Part shown: one piece after another, positions 1 through 5,095 of the stretch
How positions within the stretch are numbered: position 1 is the first letter of the stretch
Layout of the letters: each line of letters starts with the position of its first letter
NCBI GenBank assembly: GCA_023386515.1
Contig: JAEWJQ010000286.1
Span: 1 to 5,095 of the forward strand
Source: Pseudomonadota bacterium
GTDB lineage: Bacteria; Pseudomonadota; Alphaproteobacteria; Sphingomonadales; Sphingomonadaceae
Length of the DNA: 5,095 nucleotides
Direction: 5' to 3'
Made by a program: the position numbers and the translations under genes
Notes under the pieces: generated by a model
The model's input: only the letters and a program-made list of their open reading frames with translations
Databases searched by the model: none
Told to the model about the DNA's origin: nothing

Positions 1-1367
1 TCTTCCGCCAGCCGGGCGGCGAGTTCGCGCAGCGCTTCGGCCCCCGGCGCCGGCGGCGCGCGCCGCTGCAGGGTCGGCGCGACGAAGGTGGTGGCATAGG
101 CGACGGCATAACCGACCAGCCGGTCGAGTTCCGGATGCGTCGCCGGCGACAGCGTCGGGTCGTAGCGCTGCAGGAACGCCCACATCGTCTCGCGGTCGCC
201 GACGCCGGGCAGGCTGGCGAGGTTGAGCAGCAGCCCGAACGTCACCGGCAGCGTCGACTCGGGCACCTTGCCGTCGTGAATATGGTGGACCGGGTTGCCC
301 AGCCGCTGCTTGACGTCCTGGCCCGCGTAATTGCCGCGGAACTGCCAGTAATCGTCGACCGCCCGCGGGATCACCCCGAAGTGCAGCGCCTTCGCCTTCT
401 TGGGCTCGCGATAGGCGAAGAAGGCGAGGCTCTCTTCCGGGCCATAGGTCAGCCATTCGTCGATCGACAGGCCGTTGCCCTTCGACTTCGAGATCTTCTC
501 GCCCTTCTCGTCGAGGAACATCTCGTAATTGAAGCCCTCCGGCGGGCGGCCGCCGAGCACGCGCGCGATCTTCGACGATTGGGTGACCGAATCGATCAGA
601 TCCTTGCCCGCCATCTCGTAATCGACGCCGAGCGCGACCCAGCGCATCGCCCAGTCGACCTTCCACTGCAGCTTGGCGAGGCCGCCAAGCGCGGATTGGA
701 CGATCCGTTCGCCGCTCTCGTCGGTGAAGGCGATCGTCCCCGCCTCGGCATCGATCACCTCGACCGGCACCTGCAGCACGACACCGGTCGTCGGGCTGAT
801 CGGCAGCACCGGCGAATAGGTGGCGCGCCGCTCCGCCCGCAGCGTCGGCAGCATCACGTCGAGGATCGCCTGATACTGGCGCAGCACGTCCTTCAGCGCC
901 TCGTCGAAGCGCCCTTGAGTGTAATAGTCGGTCGACGAGGCGAACTCATAGTCGAAGCCGTAGCGGTCGAGGAACTGGCGCAGCATCGCGTTATTATGCG
1001 CGGCGAAGCTATCGAACTGTCCGAACGGATCGGGGATGCGGGTCAGCGGCTTGCCGAGATGTTCCGCCAGCATCTCGCGATTGGGGACGTTGTCGGGCAC
1101 CTTGCGCAGCCCGTCCATGTCGTCGCTGAACGCGATCAGCCGCGTCGGCTGGTCGCTCAGCGCGTGAAAGGCGTTGCGCACCATCGTCGTACGCAGCACT
1201 TCGTTGAACGTGCCGATATGCGGCAGGCCCGACGGGCCGTAGCCGGTCTCGAACAGGATCGGTGCACCGCCCGGCTTACCGTCCGGCCAGCGCTTGAGGA
1301 GCTTGCGCGCCTCTTCATAGGGCCAGGCCTTGGAGTCGAGAGCGGCGGAGCGGAGATCGTCGGTCAT
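1..1367 (-). CDS. lysK: Class I lysyl-tRNA synthetase, 3' end cut by window edge
   Basis: Charges tRNA-Lys with lysine in the cytoplasm, using ATP. The reverse strand reads open from ATG at 1367 to the left edge, giving about 455 residues; the family is usually a little over 500, so only the last part is missing. The N-terminus reads [20 protein letters not shown]. The class I signatures are plain: HIGT at residues 50-53 (1220 down to 1209), within [10 protein letters not shown], and KISKS at 291-295, within [10 protein letters not shown]. Both belong to a Rossmann-fold class I synthetase, not to the class II LysS/LysU type. Class I LysRS is archaeal in type but standard in alphaproteobacteria. 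Further family-like stretches include [17 protein letters not shown] and [15 protein letters not shown]. No clear Shine-Dalgarno precedes the ATG; a GC hairpin ends 4 bases upstream of it. The glycine-zipper gene lies 48 bases upstream on the same strand, so co-transcription is possible. The identification is firm. Confidence 0.96.
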   Translation of the reverse strand, partial: MTDDLRSAALDSKAWPYEEARKLLKRWPDGKPGGAPILFETGYGPSGLPHIGTFNEVLRTTMVRNAFHALSDQPTRLIAFSDDMDGLRKVPDNVPNREMLAEHLGKPLTRIPDPFGQFDSFAAHNNAMLRQFLDRYGFDYEFASSTDYYTQGRFDEALKDVLRQYQAILDVMLPTLRAERRATYSPVLPISPTTGVVLQVPVEVIDAEAGTIAFTDESGERIVQSALGGLAKLQWKVDWAMRWVALGVDYEMAGKDLIDSVTQSSKIARVLGGRPPEGFNYEMFLDEKGEKISKSKGNGLSIDEWLTYGPEESLAFFAYREPKKAKALHFGVIPRAVDDYWQFRGNYAGQDVKQRLGNPVHHIHDGKVPESTLPVTFGLLLNLASLPGVGDRETMWAFLQRYDPTLSPATHPELDRLVGYAVAYATTFVAPTLQRRAPPAPGAEALRELAARLAE

Positions 1368-1371
1368 GATG

Positions 1372-1395
1372 CGCGGGGGGACTAAGCCCCCCGCG
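1372..1395 (-). promoter_or_regulatory. GC-only hairpin in the lysK leader, between the two minus-strand genes
   Basis: On the minus strand, CGCGGGGGG (1395-1387), a six-base loop CTTAGT, and CCCCCCGCG (1380-1372) form a perfect 9-bp stem. It ends 4 bases before the lysK ATG, in the place where a Shine-Dalgarno would sit, and starts 20 bases after the glycine-zipper stop codon. No T-tract follows on either strand, so it is not a canonical intrinsic terminator. It could weaken lysK translation, stabilise the 3' end of the upstream message, or partly terminate it. The structure is directly visible; its function is inference. Confidence 0.5.
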
Positions 1396-1415
1396 GCGTC
1401 ACGGCAACGCCCGTG

Positions 1416-1721
1416 TTAGCGGCAGCGGCGATGCGCGGTGATGGTCCGGTCGATGGCGCGACCTGCCAGCGCGCCGCCGACGGCGCCGCCGATCGTGCCC
1501 AGCGCACCATGGCCAAGGATCGAATTGCCGACCAGCGCGCCGCCGACGCCACCTGCGACCAGCCCGGTGGTGCCGCCCGAATGCGTGCAGCGGCGGACGT
1601 GATGATAGCCGCGCTCGTAATGGCGGTAATGGTGGCGGGCCTGCGCCGCGCTCGTCGGGACGACGAAGCTGGCGGGGATGGTGAGCGAGACGGCGCTGAG
1701 CGCCAGCAACAGATTACGCAT
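1416..1721 (-). CDS. Small secreted glycine-zipper (2TM-type) protein
   Basis: A 101-residue protein of unknown specific role, probably associated with the envelope. Residues 1-28 look like a Sec signal peptide: MRN, a hydrophobic stretch LLLALSAVSLTIPASFVV, and a likely signal peptidase I site after AQA at residue 28. A basic, aromatic segment rich in His, Tyr and Arg follows (29-44). Residues 53-88 are a glycine zipper of GxxxG-type repeats (for example GGVGGALVG and GGAVGGALAG), which can form two packed hydrophobic helices as in the glycine-zipper 2TM family. Two cysteines, C45 and C100, both follow RR and flank the zipper, so a disulfide after export is possible. The start is well supported: AGGAGGA lies 5 bases upstream. 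The neighbouring gene on the right is divergent and lysK follows on the same strand. Similar small proteins are common in sphingomonads and often linked to envelope stress, but nothing here proves that role. Confidence 0.85.
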   Translation of the reverse strand: MRNLLLALSAVSLTIPASFVVPTSAAQARHHYRHYERGYHHVRRCTHSGGTTGLVAGGVGGALVGNSILGHGALGTIGGAVGGALAGRAIDRTITAHRRCR

Positions 1722-1726
1722 AGGGG

Positions 1727-1733
1727 TCCTCCT
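1727..1733 (-). promoter_or_regulatory. Strong Shine-Dalgarno of the glycine-zipper gene
   Basis: The minus strand reads AGGAGGA, five bases before the ATG at 1721. It is the best ribosome-binding site in the window. It fixes the start of the glycine-zipper gene and contrasts with the lack of such a site before lysK. Confidence 0.85.
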
Positions 1734-1751
1734 CCGACCGATGATACGTGC

Positions 1752-1776
1752 CGAACGAGCGACGAACGAACCGGTT
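1752..1776. repeat. Helically phased CGAACGA repeats plus AACCGGTT palindrome in the divergent intergenic region
   Basis: CGAACGA occurs at 1752-1758 and again at 1763-1769, an 11-base period that puts both copies on the same face of the helix. The second copy runs into the perfect 8-bp palindrome AACCGGTT at 1769-1776. The cluster lies between the glycine-zipper start and the helicase start, where an operator would be expected. The repeats are visible; a bound regulator is only a possibility. Confidence 0.3.
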
Positions 1777-1778
1777 TC

Positions 1779-1805
1779 AACGGCGCGTGGTTGCCATTGT
1801 GTTCC
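1779..1805 (-). promoter_or_regulatory. Possible EcfG-type (general stress) promoter for the glycine-zipper gene
   Basis: On the minus strand GGAAC (1805-1801) is followed after 18 bases by CGTT (1782-1779). Alphaproteobacterial general-stress sigma factors of the EcfG class recognise GGAAC and CGTT separated by 16-17 bases, so this spacing is at least one base too long. Transcription would begin around 1770 and give a leader of about 50 bases. A stress-induced envelope protein would suit such a promoter, but the match is imperfect and may be chance. Confidence 0.2.
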
Positions 1806-1812
1806 ACCGGGT

Positions 1813-1817
1813 TAAGG
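1813..1817 (+). promoter_or_regulatory. Probable Shine-Dalgarno supporting the GTG start of the helicase
   Basis: TAAGG lies 8 bases before the GTG at 1826. It is a modest match but correctly placed, and favours that start over the upstream in-frame ATG at 1748, which has no purine-rich site close before it. Confidence 0.4.
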
Positions 1818-1825
1818 CGATTGCG

Positions 1826-4524
1826 GTGATCCCTTATCCCGCCCTCCACGCCAGCCACGGCGGCATCTGGATCGCCACTGCCGAGGGCACGCGCGCAGTC
1901 GGCCGGGGCGAGGCGATCGCCCTCGCCGCGGACACGCCGCTGATCCTGCTCAACGCGCCGCTGATCGGGCAGCGGCTCGGCTATGCGGAACTGTCGGGCC
2001 TCGACCTGCTCGAACTCTTCGCCTTCCTCCATCCCGCCCGCTTCACCGTGCCGACGCCCAAAGGCCTCGCCCGCGCCGTCGACCTGTCACCGCCGGAGGG
2101 TGACGAGGATGTCGCGGCCTTCTTGCGCGAGGCGGCGGCGGCATTGCTCGCCGTGCCCGCCGGCGACTGGCCGGAGCGCGAGGGTGCGTGGAGCGCGGTG
2201 CAGGCGCTGACCCGGCTGCGCTGGCCATGGGCACCGGCGATCGGACCGCTGATCGCCAAGCCGAGGGAACATGAGCGCTGGCTGTTCGGCAAACTGCCCG
2301 AATGGGAGGAGGGGGCGCCGCGGCCGGCCCCGCGCGCGGTAACGATCGGCAGCGATGAAGCGGAAGCGCGGCTGGTCGAGCTGACCGGCCACGGCGCAGA
2401 GGAACGTCCCGGCCAGCGCGCCTTCGCTGCTGCCGCCAGTGCCGCCTTCGCGCCGCGCAGCGTCCGCGACGCGCCCAATCTGGTTTTGGCGGAGGCGGGC
2501 ACCGGGATCGGCAAGACCCTGGGCTATCTCGCCCCCGCCTCGCTCTGGGCGGAGCGGGCCGGCGGCGCGGTCTGGCTGTCGACCTATACCAAGGCGCTGC
2601 AGCGTCAGCTCGCGCAGGAGACGACGCGCCTCTATCCCGATCCCGAGACGCGCAAGGCGAAGGTGGTGACGCGCAAGGGGCGCGAGAATTTCCTGTGCCT
2701 GCTCAACCTCGAGGATGCGTTGCAGGGCGGATTCGCCGGCCGCGCCGCCGTGCTGGCGCAACTGGTCGCGCGCTGGGCGGCGTACAGCAGCGATGGCGAC
2801 ATGGTCGGCGGCGACCTGCCCGGCTGGCTGCCGACGCTGTTCCGTCGCAACGGCCCTGCCGCGCTGACCGACCGGCGCGGCGAGTGCGTCTATGCCGGTT
2901 GCCCGCATTACCGGAAGTGCTTCATCGAACGCGCCGCCCGCGCCTCCGCTGACGCCGATCTGGTGATCGCCAACCATGCCCTGGTGATGGTCAATGCCGC
3001 CCGCGGCCGCGAATTGACGACCCGGCCGACGCGCTATGTGTTCGACGAGGGCCATCACCTGTTCGACGCGGCCGACTCGATGTTTGCCGCAGCACTGACC
3101 GGGCAGGAGACGATCGAACTGAGGCGCTGGATCCTCGGCCCGGAAGCAGGTGGCCGCGGCCGGCGCCGCGGGCTGCAGGCGCGGCTGTCCGATGTCGCCA
3201 GCTATGACGAACAGGGCGGCCTCGCCATTCAGGACGCGGTCGATGCCGCGCGCCATCTCGCCAGTGACGGCTGGCTGGGGCGGATCGCAGAGGGTGCGCC
3301 GTTCGGGCCGATCGAGCATCTGCTCGCCGCCGTCCGTGGCCTCACCTATGCGCGCGCCGAACAGCCGGGCGATGCGGGCTATGGCCTCGAGACCGAACTT
3401 GCCGAGCCGACGCCGGAACTGATCGAGGCGGCTGCCCCCGCCGCGGCCGCGCTCGACGCACTGGTCCGTCCGCTCGTCACGCTCGGCCGGCGGCTGGAGG
3501 CGGTGCTGGCCGAGGCGCCGGACTGGATGGATGCCGCGGCGCGGGCGCGGGTGGAGGGGGCGATCGCCTCGATCGGCTGGCGGGCGGAGACGGTGGCAGG
3601 CTGGCTGGCACTGCTCGCGCGGATCGGCGGCCCGGTCGATCCCGACTATGTCGACTGGCTGGCGGTCGACCGGATCGAGGGGCGCGAATATGACATGGGG
3701 CTGCACCGCCATTGGCTCGACCCGACGCGGCCGTTCGCGCGCGTCGTGCTGGAGCCTGCGCATGGCGCGCTCGTCACCTCGGCGACGCTGACCGGTGGCG
3801 GCGACTGGGATACGGCGGAGGCGCGGGTCGGGGCGCCGCATCTCGCCCGCGCGCCGGCGCGGGTCGCGGCGACCAGCCCGTTCGACTATCCGGCGCAGGC
3901 GGAGGTGCTGATCGTCACCGACGTCAAGCGCGGGGACCTGCCGGCGCTGGCCAATGCCTATGCGCGGCTGATCGTTGCGGCGGGGGCGGCACGCTCGGCC
4001 TGTTCACCGCGATTCGGCGGCTGCGCGGGGTCCATGGCCGGATCGCCGACCGGCTGGCGCGCGAGGGGCTGCCGCTGCACGCGCAGCATGTCGATCCGAT
4101 CGACACGGGCACGCTGGTCGACATCTTCCGCGACGATTCCACCGCCTCGCTGCTCGGCACCGATGCCTTGCGCGACGGGGTCGACGTACCCGGCCATTCG
4201 CTGCGCCTCGTCGTCATGGAGGGGGTGCCCTGGCCCAAGCCGAGCGTGCTGCACGCGGCGCGACGGCTGGCCGGTGGCGGCAGTGCCTATGACGACCGCC
4301 TCGTGCGGGCGCGACTGGCGCAGGCGTTCGGTCGGTTGATCCGTCGCGCGGACGATCGGGGCGCGTTCGTGATGCTGTCCGCCGCCTGCCCGTCGCGGTT
4401 GCTCAGCGCCTTTCCGCCCGGCGTGCCGATCGCGCGGGTGACGCTGGACGAGGCGGTGGCGCGGGTGGCAGAGCGGCTTTCCTTGACATCGATCATCGGG
4501 CATGAGGCCGCGCAACTGGGCTGA
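1826..4524 (+). CDS. DinG/XPD-type ATP-dependent DNA helicase, interrupted by a -1 frameshift
   Basis: A superfamily 2, Rad3/XPD-like iron-sulfur helicase, expected to unwind DNA 5'->3' in repair or replication. GTG at 1826 is preferred because the protein then opens at MIPYPALHASHGG, which looks like the alphaproteobacterial family start; ATG at 1748 would add 26 unlikely residues. Walker A is AGTGIGKT (224-231, Lys230). Iron-sulfur cysteine candidates are C291, C354, C359 and C365. Walker B is DEGH (407-410), and TSATLT begins at 651. At the G-run 3982-3986 (after residue 719) the coding frame moves by -1. The new frame carries GTLGLFTAIRRL, the motif V-like LLGTDALRDGVDVPG, and motif VI QAFGRLIRR, ending at TGA 4522-4524. 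The unshifted frame stops at 4339 as an 837-residue product without motifs IV-VI, which should be inactive. One added G gives 899 residues. Residues 35-110 may be a decayed exonuclease-like domain. The phosphatase gene follows after 16 bases. Confidence 0.9.
3977..3993 (+). other. Frameshift site in the helicase gene (five-G run)
   Basis: The upstream frame reads GCG GCG GGG GCG GCA here (A-A-G-A-A), while the downstream helicase frame reads GGG GGC GGC ACG CTC (G-G-G-T-L). The two overlap by one base in the run G3982-G3986. Six Gs instead of five would give A-A-G-G-G-T-L-G-L-F without interruption. Similarity to the helicase family runs right up to this point in one frame and straight on in the other, which locates the indel closely. 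Confidence 0.85.
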
Positions 4525-4527
4525 GCC

Positions 4528-4535
4528 GGAAAGGG
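4528..4535 (+). promoter_or_regulatory. Shine-Dalgarno that decides the phosphatase start
   Basis: GGAAAGGG ends 5 bases before ATG 4541. An earlier in-frame ATG at 4502 would add 13 residues and overlap the helicase gene, but has no comparable site, and the conserved family start begins at the later ATG. Confidence 0.6.
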
Positions 4536-4540
4536 CCGCG

Positions 4541-5080
4541 ATGAAGACGCTGACGCTGCTGCGCCACGCCAAATCGAGCTGGGAGGATACCGTGTCGCGC
4601 GATTTCGACCGGCCGCTCAACGGCAAGGGCCGCCGCGCGGCCGAAGTGATCGGCCGCCACCTGCGCGATGCCGGCCTGACCTTCGACCATGTCGTCGCCT
4701 CGCCCGCGGTGCGCGTCGGCGAGACGATGGACGCGGTCGAGACCGGCTACGGCCGCACGTTCGCGCCCGCCCAGGACCGGCGGATCTATCTCGCGTCGGC
4801 GGCGACCCTGCTCGACGTCGTCCACGACCTGCCGGACACGGCGGCCAGCGCGATGCTGGTCGGTCACAATCCGGGTCTGGAGGACCTCGTCCTCATGCTC
4901 GTGCCCGAGGGGGCAGGGGGGCTGCGGACCGAGGTCGAGGCGAAATACCCGACCGCGACCCTGGCCGAAATGACCTTCGACGTCGCGCGCTGGCGCGAGG
5001 TTGCCGAGCGGGCAGCGACGCTGACCCGCTTCGTCCGCCCGCGCGACCTCGATCCGACGCTGGGGCCGGACGAGCGGTAG
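4541..5080 (+). CDS. SixA-like histidine phosphatase family protein
   Basis: A 179-residue member of the histidine phosphatase (phosphoglycerate mutase-like) superfamily, in the short SixA-type branch that removes phosphate from phosphohistidine or small phosphate esters; the actual substrate cannot be read from the sequence. The N-terminus MKTLTLLRHAKSSW carries the RH signature, with R8 and the phospho-accepting H9. The expected further active-site residues are R58 in ASPAVR and H109 in LVGHNPGLEDL. DFDRPLNGKGRRAA (21-34) is also typical of SixA-like proteins. There is no signal peptide or membrane segment, so it should be cytoplasmic. Its length fits the family, and all expected catalytic residues seem present. 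It lies 16 bases behind the helicase stop, so the two are probably co-transcribed; no functional link between them is evident. TAG at 5078-5080 ends it, and the remaining 15 bases show nothing recognisable. Confidence 0.92.
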   Translation: MKTLTLLRHAKSSWEDTVSRDFDRPLNGKGRRAAEVIGRHLRDAGLTFDHVVASPAVRVGETMDAVETGYGRTFAPAQDRRIYLASAATLLDVVHDLPDTAASAMLVGHNPGLEDLVLMLVPEGAGGLRTEVEAKYPTATLAEMTFDVARWREVAERAATLTRFVRPRDLDPTLGPDER

Positions 5081-5095
5081 GACCCGCCGCTACTT

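Noticed and set aside
135..1385. 416-codon open frame on the plus strand
   Set aside because: It lies opposite lysK, whose class I synthetase motifs are unmistakable. Its translation is Arg/Gln/Asp-rich low-complexity text typical of an antisense frame in GC-rich DNA.
1372..1395. Intrinsic terminator for the glycine-zipper gene
   Set aside because: The hairpin is strong, but no T-rich tract follows it on either strand, so I list it as a leader hairpin of unknown function.
1748..1825. Upstream ATG start for the helicase
   Set aside because: It would add 26 residues unlike the family start and would occupy the divergent regulatory region. GTG 1826 has a TAAGG at suitable distance. GTG 1799 is a second unsupported alternative.
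1382..2032. 216-codon minus-strand open frame spanning the glycine-zipper gene and the helicase start
   Set aside because: It overlaps two better-supported genes and the divergent intergenic region, has biased composition and no family motif.
2087..3841. 584-codon open frame on the minus strand
   Set aside because: It is antisense to the helicase, which carries Walker A, iron-sulfur cysteines and DEGH. The minus-strand translation is rich in Arg, Gly and Pro with no recognisable motif.
4483..4488. Perfect TTGACA -35 box inside the end of the helicase, before the phosphatase gene
   Set aside because: No -10-like hexamer lies 16-18 bases downstream; that position is GC-rich. The match is likely chance.
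3958..4867. Minus-strand open frames opposite the helicase end and the phosphatase
   Set aside because: These are shadows of two genes with clear catalytic motifs on the plus strand.

Overview
The window reads as chromosomal DNA from a GC-rich alphaproteobacterium, most likely a sphingomonad. The basis is the very high GC content, a class I (archaeal-type) lysyl-tRNA synthetase, the style of the DinG-like helicase, and the small secreted glycine-zipper protein. This placement comes from recognising protein families, not from a database search. I see no mobile element, CRISPR array, tRNA, rRNA, prophage or attachment site. No stretch over about 300 bases lacks a gene; the longest non-coding gap is the 104-base divergent intergenic region at 1722-1825.

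Layout: two minus-strand genes fill the left third. The class I lysyl-tRNA synthetase gene (start codon at 1367, running off the left edge) lies downstream of a small exported glycine-zipper protein gene (1721 to 1416). A strong 9-bp GC hairpin occupies the short gap between them, directly in front of the lysK start. A divergent intergenic region separates this pair from two plus-strand genes: a long DinG/XPD-type ATP-dependent DNA helicase (1826-4524) and, 16 bases further on, a SixA-like histidine phosphatase (4541-5080). The last 15 bases hold nothing recognisable.

The main anomaly is a -1 frameshift in the helicase. Walker A, the four iron-sulfur cysteines, DEGH and the SATL motif are in one frame up to a run of five Gs at 3982-3986. 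The motif IV, V and VI regions continue in the next frame to 4524. One extra G would restore a continuous 899-residue protein. The shifted frame keeps clear helicase motifs, so this is either a base-calling error or a very recent mutation; recoding is a less likely alternative. A second point of interest is that the helicase N-terminus looks like a decayed DnaQ-type exonuclease domain without its catalytic acids.

The genes do not form an obvious pathway. They cover translation (lysK), the cell envelope (glycine zipper), DNA repair or replication (helicase) and phosphohistidine or phosphate-ester hydrolysis (phosphatase). I found no convincing novel system; the window is mostly ordinary core genome with a few local features worth checking.
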